Below, piece after piece: positions 1 to 6,843 of a stretch of DNA of 15,601 bases. Source of the DNA: RGIG990 sp045589455 (GTDB lineage: Bacteria > Verrucomicrobiota > Kiritimatiellia > RFP12 > UBA3636); the NCBI GenBank assembly GCA_045589455.1, contig JAZNPC010000059.1, forward strand, positions 1-15,601, written 5' to 3'. Every line of letters starts with the position of its first letter. Positions within the stretch are counted from its first letter, which is position 1. The translations under genes were made by a program, and so were the position numbers. The notes under the pieces are model-generated. The model had not been told where the DNA came from. It saw nothing but the letters and a program-made list of their open reading frames with translations, and did no database searches.

Positions 1-133
1 GTTAGGCTACGATTTCGCTATCCCTTCTTCTCGCCTATGCCTCACAACATAAACCTTGGGAGTCGCTATTGGGTTGGTCGGTAACTACCCCCCGTTGGAC
101 TTTCACCATAGAACTATGACATGCCCGTCATAC
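1..133 (-). mobile_element. Group II intron, 5' end (partial, runs off window)
   Basis: Read on the minus strand from 133, the sequence begins GTATGACGGGCATGTCAT and continues to a GGTGAAAGTCC segment and a GTAGCCTAAC segment at the window edge. This order matches the start of domain I of bacterial group II introns: a GUGYG-like 5' end (here GUAUG), a small hairpin around GGGCAT, the conserved GGUGARAGUCC core, then TAGCCTAAC. The resemblance to the Oceanobacillus iheyensis group IIC intron is strong from memory. The boundary sits right after the T-run of the hisH terminator, which is where group IIC introns typically insert. The reverse transcriptase gene and the 3' end lie outside the window. 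The intron identity is fairly sure; the IIC subclass is inferred from the insertion site. Confidence 0.82.
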
Positions 134-135
134 AT

Positions 136-163
136 AAAAAAGCGAGGCGTTTGCCTCGCTTTT
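136..163 (-). terminator. Rho-independent terminator of the proS-hup-hisS-hisH run
   Basis: On the minus strand an 8-bp perfect stem, AGCGAGGC / GCCTCGCT (153-160 and 141-148), has the loop AAAC and is followed by TTTTT (140-136) and then AT. It begins 8 nt beyond the hisH stop codon. This is a textbook intrinsic terminator, and the group II intron starts two bases after its T-run. Confidence 0.93.
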
Positions 164-168
164 CTTAT

Positions 169-780
169 TTAGAGATTTGCAAAATTCTTTAGAATCTGCA
201 AGCCGTATTTTCCAGATTTCTCAATATGGAATTGTGTTGCGGCCACCCTGCCACGGCCAACCATTGAGGTAAACTCTATTCCGCAGTAATTTGTGGTGCA
301 AACGATATCTGACTCTAGCTTTGGCTCTGTGTAGTAGCTATGCACAAAATAAAAATCTGCATTATCTGGCACACCCGCCAATAATGGATGAGCGTATCTC
401 TGCTTAGCTTGATTCCAGCCCATATGAGGAATCTTGTCTGCACGAGATTGAGGAATAAACTTTTTCACAACGCCAGGAAATACACCCAATGTTGGGACAC
501 CACCATCCTCTTCTGAATGCTCGAAGAGAATTTGTGTGCCTAAGCAAATTCCAAGAAATGGCTTATCTGCTGCAAGACACTCATTGATTACAGGGATAAG
601 CTGTGATTCGCGTAGCTTATCCATAGCATAGCCTGCTGCACCAACGCCAGGGAAAATAACATGAGAGGCTGCTCTAATTACATCTGGATCGGATGTAATC
701 TCCGCAGTGGCGCCAACAGCCTCACAACCAAGCCTTACGCTTGTTATATTTCCTGCCTTGTAGTCAATAATTGCGATCAT
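169..780 (-). CDS. hisH: Imidazole glycerol phosphate synthase, glutaminase subunit HisH
   Basis: Class I glutamine amidotransferase subunit of IGP synthase. It releases ammonia from glutamine and channels it to HisF, which makes imidazole glycerol phosphate and AICAR in histidine biosynthesis. The 203-aa length is normal for the family. Visible signatures are the oxyanion-strand motif FPGVGA (43-48), the nucleophile elbow GICLGTQ with Cys79, and the catalytic His185 and Glu187 in FHIEKSG, where the usual sequence is HPEKSQ. The ATG lies one base after the hisS stop, so the pair is almost certainly translationally linked; the upstream Shine-Dalgarno is weak. hisF, the obligate partner, is not next to it and must lie elsewhere. 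A strong terminator follows. Confidence 0.95.
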   Translation of the reverse strand: MIAIIDYKAGNITSVRLGCEAVGATAEITSDPDVIRAASHVIFPGVGAAGYAMDKLRESQLIPVINECLAADKPFLGICLGTQILFEHSEEDGGVPTLGVFPGVVKKFIPQSRADKIPHMGWNQAKQRYAHPLLAGVPDNADFYFVHSYYTEPKLESDIVCTTNYCGIEFTSMVGRGRVAATQFHIEKSGKYGLQILKNFANL

Positions 781-781
781 A

Positions 782-2029
782 TTATAGAGAAATTTCTACT
801 TCTTCACGAGTAGCTAGATTTTTGATTCTTACTACACCCTTTTCACAATCATCTGGACCAACATAAATTGCATGTGAGCCCTTCTCTGCTGCTGTTGAGA
901 AGAATGCCTTTGGCTTTTGCTTATGTGTCATTAGAGAAACTGCCTTTCCCTCTCCACGAAGACGTGCTGCAAGCTTAGTTGTTGCTGCACGCTGCTCATC
1001 AGACATATAGCCAAGAACGATTAGCTCCTTCTCCTCTGTAGCAGGAAGGTCAAGAGCCTTAATTAACTCGCCAACAACCACATCTCCAAAGCCTAGACCA
1101 ACTGCTGGAGCTGGGTCACCGCCAATTGTGGAAAGAAGGTTGTCATAGCGACCACCGCCAAATATAGCGCGGAACTCACCCTTTGTATCAAAGGCCTCAA
1201 AAACAATACCTGTATAGTAGGACAAGCCACGGATAACTGAAATATCAAAAACAGCCTGACCTCCAATGCCATAAGCATCAAGTAGTGCAAAAAGCTCACG
1301 CAATTGCTTAACTGCAGGAGAGCCCTCTCCTACTAAGCGCTCTGCATCCTCAAGGCTGGATATATCCATTAGATTGAAGGCTGCTGTGCAAGCCTCATCA
1401 TCAAGACCCTCCTCGCGTAGGATTGCTTCAATCTGCTCACGAGGTATCTTACCTTTTTTATCAAGAGCAATAAATGCTCCCTGGTGGAATTGCTCCTTAA
1501 CGCCTAGGGATAGCAATAGCTCGGAAAGAAGTGCACGATTTGACACTCTGATGCGGTATGCCTCATCAGGTACACCCATCTTGCGAAGTGCATTAACAGC
1601 AGCAAAAAGCACCTCTGCCTCAGCAGAAATACTCTCCTCTGCAATGATATCAAGGTTTAGCTGATAATGCTCGCGCTTTCTACCACGTGTTGTACGCTCA
1701 TATCTAAAGCATTGAGCAATTGTGAACCACTTGATTGGGAAGCGTAGAGAGCCCTGACGTGCCACAACCATACGAGCAAGCGTTGGGGTCATCTCTGGGC
1801 GTAGAGCCAAATCACGATCTGACTTATCCTTAAAAGCATAAATCTGATCTACGATTTCCTCACCAGCCTTACGTTGCAATAGCTCAAGAGTCTCAACAAC
1901 ACAAGAATCATACTGCTCAAAGCCAGATGCTACAGACGCTGCGCGCCATGCATCAAAAATTCGGTTTCTGAGCACCATATCCTCTGGGTAAAAGTCACGC
2001 ATTCCGCGTGGAGAAGAAAAATTATCCAC
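782..2029 (-). CDS. hisS: Histidyl-tRNA synthetase
   Basis: Class IIa aminoacyl-tRNA synthetase charging tRNA-His; cytoplasmic, 415 aa, normal length. The start is GTG (2027-2029) with AGGT about 9 nt upstream; the N-terminus reads SPRGMRDFYPEDM, as expected for HisRS. Motif 2 is FRYERTTRGRKREHYQ (about 108-123). The histidine-specific loop IRGLSYYTGIVFE (266-278) carries the catalytic Arg267. The glycine-rich GGGRYD (291-296) is present. Motif 3 is unusual: PAVGLGFGDVVVGEL (308-322) replaces the common GFAxGxER form, so the class II motif 3 arginine is not seen in its usual place. The C-terminal anticodon-binding domain starts near 335. The gene lies between an HU-like gene and hisH, likely in one transcript. 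Confidence 0.95.
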   Translation of the reverse strand: MDNFSSPRGMRDFYPEDMVLRNRIFDAWRAASVASGFEQYDSCVVETLELLQRKAGEEIVDQIYAFKDKSDRDLALRPEMTPTLARMVVARQGSLRFPIKWFTIAQCFRYERTTRGRKREHYQLNLDIIAEESISAEAEVLFAAVNALRKMGVPDEAYRIRVSNRALLSELLLSLGVKEQFHQGAFIALDKKGKIPREQIEAILREEGLDDEACTAAFNLMDISSLEDAERLVGEGSPAVKQLRELFALLDAYGIGGQAVFDISVIRGLSYYTGIVFEAFDTKGEFRAIFGGGRYDNLLSTIGGDPAPAVGLGFGDVVVGELIKALDLPATEEKELIVLGYMSDEQRAATTKLAARLRGEGKAVSLMTHKQKPKAFFSTAAEKGSHAIYVGPDDCEKGVVRIKNLATREEVEISL

Positions 2030-2093
2030 TTCTTACCTATTTTCTGCCAGCAAATGTGTACTGACGCACCAAGCCACAAAGGACTAGTATAAA

Positions 2094-2396
2094 TTACTTC
2101 TTCTGAGCAAGTCTCTCTTGCAATGCCTTACTTGGCTTGAACTTCACACCATAACGAGCAGGAATATCTACCTCTGCCTCTGGCTGATTAGGATTGCGGC
2201 CAATACGTGCCTTGCGCAAAACTACATCAAAAACACCGAAATCACGGAACTCAACATGTGATCCCTTTACTAACTCATCAGCCAAAATTGAAAGCATTGC
2301 CTGAACAATGTCATAAGCCTCAGTTTGTGTAACATTAATATTTTCTGCCTTGCTCAATGCAAGAGCGATGTCTCTTTTTGTTAGTGTATTTTTCAT
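2094..2396 (-). CDS. HU/IHF-family DNA-binding protein
   Basis: A 100-aa nucleoid-associated protein of the HU/IHF (Bac_DNA_binding) fold, which bends DNA as a dimer. The N-terminal helices are TKRDIALALSKAENI and the helix ending ILADELVKG. The family signature follows as VEFRDFGVFDVV, then the DNA-contacting beta-arm with RNPNQPE, where the proline that intercalates in HU/IHF lies in the NP pair. The end is VKFKPSKALQERL. Length is slightly above the usual 90-95 because of a short basic tail. The start ATG (2394-2396) is preceded by AGAGAAGA. It sits 45 nt after proS and 64 nt before hisS without a terminator in either gap, so it is probably co-transcribed. HU and IHF subunits cannot be told apart by eye. 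Confidence 0.93.
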   Translation of the reverse strand: MKNTLTKRDIALALSKAENINVTQTEAYDIVQAMLSILADELVKGSHVEFRDFGVFDVVLRKARIGRNPNQPEAEVDIPARYGVKFKPSKALQERLAQKK

Positions 2397-2441
2397 TTTT
2401 ATCTTCTCTTTTAATGAGTTTAATTTTATATATTGTAAAAA

Positions 2442-4151
2442 CTAAAGTCCCTTAAGCATTTCTGCGATTTGTTCTGCCGCAGTTTCAACAGGTAGTAGTG
2501 ATGACTCGCCTGTCTTACGAACACGAACCTCAACACCTCCCTGCTGTAGGGAGCGATTACCAACTACAACACGAATTGTGCAGCCAATTAAATCTGCATC
2601 CTTAAACTTAACGCCAGGACGCTCATCACGATCATCAACAAGAACATCTATGCCACGAGCCTCAAGCTCTTCAACTAGCTTATCTGAAGCTGCTGCGCAT
2701 TCTGGTGATTTTGCTGCATCAAGAGGTAGTACTGTTACCTGGCAAGGAGCTACAGCTGCTGGCCATACAATACCATCCTTATCGAAATTCTGCTCAATTA
2801 CAGCCTGCACGGTACGTGTTACACCAATACCATAGCAGCCCATAACCATTATGTTGCTCTTTGCATCTGCATCTAAGAAGGTAGAATCAAAGGCCTTTGT
2901 GTACTTTGTACCAAGCTTAAATACGTGACCAACCTCAATACCACGAGCAATACGTAGTGGAGCTCCGCATACTGGGCAGCAATCGCCCTCTACAACTGTG
3001 GCAATATCTACCCACTCTGTAATCACTGCGTGCTTCTCTAAATCAACATTCTTAATGTGGAAGCCATCCTTATTAGCGCCAACAACAACGTTCTTTGCAC
3101 CCCTTAGGCCAACATCAGCATAAACTGGAATCTTTACATCAATTGGACCAATAGAACCAAATGGACCAGCAACCTTTGCTGCTGTATCATCGTCTGCTAG
3201 CTCTAGCTCCATGCAACCAAGGAAGCGACGTAGCTTACATTCATTTAGCTCACGTGTACCTTCAACAATTGCCATAACTGGCTTGCCGTCTGCAATGTAA
3301 ATCAAGCTCTTAACAATCTGATCATCTGGCACGCCAACAGCTGCAGCAGACTCAGAAACTGTGTGAGCACCTGGAGTTGGAACCTCCTCTGGCTCTCCTG
3401 CATACTCATTATACTTTGAACCTGCAATCTTGCGCTCTGCACGCTCCTGATTAGCAGCATAACCGCATGCCTCACAATCTAGAATGCCATCCTCTCCAGA
3501 TGGAGCTAGAGCCATAAACTCGTGGCTATGATTACCACCAATTGCACCTGTATCTGCCTCAACTGGCTTTGCTATCAAACCGCAGCGCTTAAAAATCTTT
3601 ACATAAGCATCATACATTGCCTTATAGCTATCATCTGCTGCTTCCATAGAAACATCAAAGCTATAAGCATCCTTCATAATAAATTCCTTTGAACGCATCA
3701 AGCCAAAGCGTGGGCGAATCTCATCACGGAATTTTGTCTGAATTTGATAAACTGTGCAAGGAAGCTGACGATATGAGCTTATTTCACGAGTGATATAGTC
3801 TGTTACAACCTCCTCGTGTGTAGGACCTAGTACCATTGTGCGATCTAGTCTATCCTTAAGGCGGAACATAGATGCACCCATTTGGTTTGCTCTACCACTG
3901 CGCTCCCATAGCTCGATTGGCTGAAGTGCTGGCATAAGAATTTCTTGTGCACCTGCAGCATCCATTTCCTCACGAACAATATTTTGTACCTTACGTAATG
4001 CTCTATGCCCTAGTGGGGTAAAGATATATAAACCACCAGAAAGCTTACGGATAAGCCCAGCGCGTAGCATAAGCTTGTGTGAAGGAATTTCTGCTTCCTG
4101 TGGATCATCACGTAATGTTGATAAAAGAGTTTTAGACCATTTAATTGACAT
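2442..4151 (-). CDS. proS: Prolyl-tRNA synthetase (bacterial type, with editing domain)
   Basis: Class IIa synthetase charging tRNA-Pro; 569 aa, the size of the E. coli-type enzyme. Motif 1 lies around MPALQPIELWERSGR (73-87), motif 2 is FRDEIRPRFGLMRSKEF (141-157), and motif 3 is GCYGIGVTRTV (438-448). The insertion domain (about 225-400), related to YbaK and responsible for editing Ala-tRNA-Pro, is present, with Lys281 at the expected editing-site position. Two CxxC pairs (226/229 and 392/395) flank this domain. The C-terminal anticodon-binding domain begins near 465. The ATG (4149-4151) follows AGGGG at good spacing and a candidate promoter about 30 nt upstream. It leads the run proS, HU-like, hisS, hisH. 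No T-box leader fits in the short 5' region. Confidence 0.97.
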   Translation of the reverse strand: MSIKWSKTLLSTLRDDPQEAEIPSHKLMLRAGLIRKLSGGLYIFTPLGHRALRKVQNIVREEMDAAGAQEILMPALQPIELWERSGRANQMGASMFRLKDRLDRTMVLGPTHEEVVTDYITREISSYRQLPCTVYQIQTKFRDEIRPRFGLMRSKEFIMKDAYSFDVSMEAADDSYKAMYDAYVKIFKRCGLIAKPVEADTGAIGGNHSHEFMALAPSGEDGILDCEACGYAANQERAERKIAGSKYNEYAGEPEEVPTPGAHTVSESAAAVGVPDDQIVKSLIYIADGKPVMAIVEGTRELNECKLRRFLGCMELELADDDTAAKVAGPFGSIGPIDVKIPVYADVGLRGAKNVVVGANKDGFHIKNVDLEKHAVITEWVDIATVVEGDCCPVCGAPLRIARGIEVGHVFKLGTKYTKAFDSTFLDADAKSNIMVMGCYGIGVTRTVQAVIEQNFDKDGIVWPAAVAPCQVTVLPLDAAKSPECAAASDKLVEELEARGIDVLVDDRDERPGVKFKDADLIGCTIRVVVGNRSLQQGGVEVRVRKTGESSLLPVETAAEQIAEMLKGL

Positions 4152-4182
4152 AATTTGCCCCTAAATAAATAAGAAAGAGAAT

Positions 4183-4211
4183 ATTAAAGCATTAAATACC
4201 CATTCATTCAA
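4183..4211 (-). promoter_or_regulatory. Candidate sigma70-type promoter of proS
   Basis: On the minus strand TTGAAT (4206-4211) and TTTAAT (4183-4188) are separated by 17 nt; TAATAT (4181-4186) is an overlapping alternative -10. Predicted transcription would start around 4175, leaving a leader of about 25 nt before the proS ATG. An inverted repeat, TCAAGTTT (4208-4215) with AAACTTGA (4248-4255), overlaps the -35. Confidence 0.55.
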
Positions 4212-4410
4212 GTTTTTTTTGGGCATTTTTACCTCTTAAAAAGAGAGAAACTTGAAAAATAGATAAAAAAAGAGAGAATTAGAAGAAATATGGCACACTG
4301 ATATGTGCATTTCACGCAAACAGATACACGAATTGACTAGAAATGCGAATTGATTCACACCCCATGCAGAGATGAGGAGACGCAGATAACACAAATAGAT
4401 TATATCGTAG

Positions 4411-4434
4411 CATGGTAGGCTCCGTCCTACCATG
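4411..4434. repeat. Perfect 9-bp inverted repeat after the eboC-like gene
   Basis: CATGGTAGG (4411-4419) and CCTACCATG (4426-4434) form a perfect 9-bp stem with a 6-nt loop, 4 nt past the stop of the UbiA-like gene. There is no T-run on the minus-strand downstream side, so it may be an RNA-stabilising hairpin or a weak terminator rather than a classical intrinsic one. The rest of 4152-4438 is AT-rich and holds the proS promoter and no convincing gene. Confidence 0.6.
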
Positions 4435-4438
4435 AATT

Positions 4439-5386
4439 TTATGAGCCCGAGATGGTTCTTGCCTTACTCATTTTGATTAAATAGCTTATTCCATAGCATA
4501 TTAGCATTGGAATGTAAAATACACTCATTTGTGGCATCAAAGCAAATCCGAACTGGAGATAAATCAAAGCAGAAATGGTTTGACCAACTGCCTTGCGTCT
4601 ATCGGCAGGAGCATGCTCCTTTCTCAACGGGAGCAAAACAAGAATCCATCTTAAACACATAAATGCACAAACTAGTGTTGGAACAAGGATAAATTGCTTA
4701 TCAAAACCAATTATTCCAACAATTGGAATTAGACTCACTATGCCTAGTAAATAATAGTGCAATCCAAGCCCTGCTTTTGCATTATGCTCATCGTATGCCA
4801 AATATGTTACTGCAGCAATGTAGCCTGTCCAACCAAGCATTAAGAAGAACACCCCACATGGGAATGAAATTGAGATTCCAAGCTTAAGTAGTACACCATA
4901 AACAGCTAAAGCACCTGAAAAAAGACTCATACTGCGACATAAGCCCATTGCCAACAATCCAATAAGCTTACATTTGTTTTTAAAGCGATTATAAAACCAA
5001 ACACAAATCACTATACCTAATGCACCGAGCCACCATTGCCAAGGTAGCCTTCCTACACCACCTGCAATGATTGCAAGTGCAAGACAAATTGCTCTAGCGA
5101 CCTTTGCCTGAAAAAGAGATATTTCCCCCTGTGGAATTGGCCTTGGAGAATTATTTTCTATATCCTCTTTTACACCAACAATGTCATTATCTGCAAGCCC
5201 ATACATATATAAAAACAAGGCAGCAATTGCAGACGCAATTATCACCATGCTAATTGATATATGTGTTGTTACAGCCCTAGATTGAATTGCAAAGCACACA
5301 ACAAAAGCTGCGCCAGCTAAAGCATCACCTGGCGCAGTTGGTAAATTTGGCAAACGAAAAAGCTTTAACAAACCACTTATTTTCAT
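4439..5386 (-). CDS. UbiA-family prenyltransferase, EboC-like
   Basis: Integral membrane prenyltransferase-fold protein, 315 aa from the chosen start. The reading frame is open upstream to a TTG at 5419, but MKISGLLKLFRLPNLPTAPGD is a typical EboC/UbiA N-terminus and its ATG lies 5 nt after the upstream stop. The first Asp-rich motif region reads DNDIVGVKED then PRPIP (66-85). The middle aspartate of the usual NDxxDxxxD is glycine (Gly71), while Asp68 and Asp75 remain. The second polar site is AYDEHN (Asp199). LLAMGLCRSMSLFSGAL (144-160) resembles the LAMGLCRxxN stretch of EboC proteins. Several hydrophobic helices cover the rest. In ebo clusters EboC partners an EboB hydrolase, which is exactly the upstream neighbour. 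The lipid substrate is unknown and catalysis is not certain. Confidence 0.82.
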   Translation of the reverse strand: MKISGLLKLFRLPNLPTAPGDALAGAAFVVCFAIQSRAVTTHISISMVIIASAIAALFLYMYGLADNDIVGVKEDIENNSPRPIPQGEISLFQAKVARAICLALAIIAGGVGRLPWQWWLGALGIVICVWFYNRFKNKCKLIGLLAMGLCRSMSLFSGALAVYGVLLKLGISISFPCGVFFLMLGWTGYIAAVTYLAYDEHNAKAGLGLHYYLLGIVSLIPIVGIIGFDKQFILVPTLVCAFMCLRWILVLLPLRKEHAPADRRKAVGQTISALIYLQFGFALMPQMSVFYIPMLICYGISYLIKMSKARTISGS

Positions 5387-5391
5387 TTCTA

Positions 5392-6234
5392 TTATGGCTG
5401 ACGTAGCTCTATCTTCCAAGGAACCAAATCAAGACGTGGCTTCCATTTTGGAGATTGAGAGTAAAATGCATTTGGATTATCAAAAGCAACCTTTTGAAGA
5501 GTTTCCTCTGGATGACCATCTGCCTTTAGCTGATCTAGCACCTTAACAAGGCTAGTTGGATCAGAAATACCCCAATCAGCAGAACCACTAACAATAATTC
5601 TATCAATGCCATGCTCCTTAATGATTGCGCTGGCACGCATAGGATCAAGCTTTGAGATTGGATAAACTGTCAAACCACACCAACAATCTGTCTTTGCTAG
5701 AGCACGCTCAATTGTATCCTCTGTATTATGGTCAAGATAGATTTTCTTCTGATCTGGCTGAACCTCATCAAAGCCACGTAGCACCCAATCAAGACAGGTT
5801 GGTTTATTGTAGTGTGAAATATGAATGATTACAGGCATATCACGCTCTTTTGCCATGCGTAGCTGACGCGTAAAGCAATAATACTCTGCCTCGTTGATAT
5901 TATTAAAGCCAATTTCACCCATTGCTACACAACGAGGATGATCAAGGTACTCACCTATTCCATCAAGCACTTCATCTACTAGTGCTTTATTCTCTGCTTC
6001 CTTTGGGTTATAAGCAATTGCTGTAAAATGGTCAATACCAAAGCGTTCTGAACGAGTTGGCTCAAAGGTCAAAATATTTTCAAAATAATCAAAAAATGTA
6101 CCTGCATAACGGCGATGACTACCAAGCCAAAAAGAAGGCTCCACACAAGCGCGAATACCAGCATTATACATTGCCTGGTAATCATCTGTTGTGCGTGAAT
6201 ACATGTGAATATGTGGCTCAATTATTGTACGCAT
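5392..6234 (-). CDS. TatD-like metal-dependent hydrolase, EboB-like
   Basis: TIM-barrel amidohydrolase-fold protein of the TatD type, 280 aa. The frame extends 13 residues upstream, but the ATG at 6234 has AGGAGA 7 nt before it and gives the expected start MRTIIEPHIHM, so it was chosen. Metal-site residues follow TatD order: His8 and His10 (PHIHM), Glu107 (GEIGFNN), His138 (IIHIS), His169 (LDHN) and Asp220 (SADWG). The N-terminal stretch EPHIHMYSRTTDDYQAM and the SADWGxSDP ending resemble EboB proteins, not housekeeping TatD nuclease. It is followed by the EboC-like gene with a 5-nt gap to that gene's start. Ebo genes are linked to export or processing of secondary metabolites such as cyanobacterial scytonemin precursors; what the pair does here is unknown. 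Confidence 0.85.
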   Translation of the reverse strand: MRTIIEPHIHMYSRTTDDYQAMYNAGIRACVEPSFWLGSHRRYAGTFFDYFENILTFEPTRSERFGIDHFTAIAYNPKEAENKALVDEVLDGIGEYLDHPRCVAMGEIGFNNINEAEYYCFTRQLRMAKERDMPVIIHISHYNKPTCLDWVLRGFDEVQPDQKKIYLDHNTEDTIERALAKTDCWCGLTVYPISKLDPMRASAIIKEHGIDRIIVSGSADWGISDPTSLVKVLDQLKADGHPEETLQKVAFDNPNAFYSQSPKWKPRLDLVPWKIELRQP

Positions 6235-6280
6235 AAAAAATCTCCTCATACATGCTAAAAAGCAGAAAAACAATGATGCA

Positions 6281-6297
6281 AATAATCTTAGATTATT
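6281..6297. promoter_or_regulatory. Palindromic operator-like site over the eboB-like -10
   Basis: AATAATCT (6281-6288), a central T, and AGATTATT (6290-6297) form a perfect 8+1+8 palindrome. It overlaps the -10 hexamer (6295-6300) and the predicted transcription start, a classic repressor position. The AT content makes chance more likely than for a GC-rich site, and no regulator gene is next to it. Confidence 0.45.
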
Positions 6298-6323
6298 ATA
6301 CTCCTATTTTGTTAAATAATCAA
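6295..6323 (-). promoter_or_regulatory. Strong sigma70-type promoter of the eboB-eboC pair
   Basis: On the minus strand TTGATT (6318-6323), a 17-nt spacer and a perfect TATAAT (6295-6300) lie about 60 nt upstream of the eboB-like ATG. This suggests that the ebo-like pair is expressed independently of the DUF523 operon upstream, even though no intrinsic terminator is visible between them. Confidence 0.75.
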
Positions 6324-6375
6324 CAAGCAACAGCTAAGAAAGAACAACAACTCTATGGAATTTGCTTGCAAACTA

Positions 6376-6843
6376 TTAAGACAGATGGGAGAGGATAGAC
6401 TCTTCTGTGAGAATTTTATCGGCACCATATTTGGTTATTAACATTTGAGCCCAAAGGCCAGGTGCAAAGCCAATCTCATTGCCTTCATAATCATGAAGCT
6501 TTGAACATACCCCACAGCTTGGAGAGCGTGCCTTAAGCAAAAAGAAGGCTATCTCTTCCCCCTCTAGCTTTGCTAGCATCTGCTCACAAACTATACGAAG
6601 CTTATCTGTGACATCCGTCCGTGTTTCTGTACCCATGACACGGATTCCCGCCTCTCCCATATCAACAAGCTCTATTGTCTCACGAGGGATTCCTAAGCCT
6701 GCCTCTGCCTCTGGGCAAAAATGAATTACATCATATTGTTCATATAATGTATCAGCACCACCAACTAGATTTTTATCAGAACCATCGTAGCGAGTCTTAT
6801 AACCAAGCAAACATGAGCTAACAACTATTTTACTTTTCTTCAT
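6376..6843 (-). CDS. DUF523 family protein (YbbK-like)
   Basis: A 155-aa cytoplasmic protein of the DUF523 family, whose molecular function is not established. Conserved features are SSCLLGYKTRYDG with Cys11 (9-21), FCPEAEAGLGIPRE with Cys43, and the KARSPSCGVC stretch with Cys110 and Cys113. The invariant cysteines suggest metal or iron-sulfur binding, which is inference. Length is typical of stand-alone DUF523 proteins. Its ATG (6841-6843) lies inside the end of the upstream glycosyltransferase gene, a 14-nt overlap, so translational coupling is likely and it is the last gene of the mutarotase/kinase operon. It is followed by about 140 nt with the ebo promoter but no clear terminator. Confidence 0.9.
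   Translation of the reverse strand: MKKSKIVVSSCLLGYKTRYDGSDKNLVGGADTLYEQYDVIHFCPEAEAGLGIPRETIELVDMGEAGIRVMGTETRTDVTDKLRIVCEQMLAKLEGEEIAFFLLKARSPSCGVCSKLHDYEGNEIGFAPGLWAQMLITKYGADKILTEESILSHLS

Noticed and set aside
1..163. Integron attC site or CDS fragment at the left end
   Set aside because: No attC core sites or integrase context; the conserved group II intron domain I words explain the stretch better.
4236..4433. 65-residue minus-strand open frame in the gap between eboC-like and proS
   Set aside because: Low-complexity hydrophobic translation, no ribosome site, begins inside the 9-bp hairpin and runs through the purine-rich tract.
4152..4435. T-box or other tRNA-sensing leader for proS
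   Set aside because: The predicted leader is only about 25 nt and no T-box core or antiterminator is visible.
5387..5419. TTG start for the EboC-like gene, giving an overlap with the EboB-like gene
   Set aside because: The ATG at 5386 gives the family-typical N-terminus; the extra 11 residues look unrelated.
6361..6372. TTTGCTTGCAAA hairpin as terminator of the DUF523 operon
   Set aside because: Only a 5-bp stem with a 2-nt loop and no T-run.
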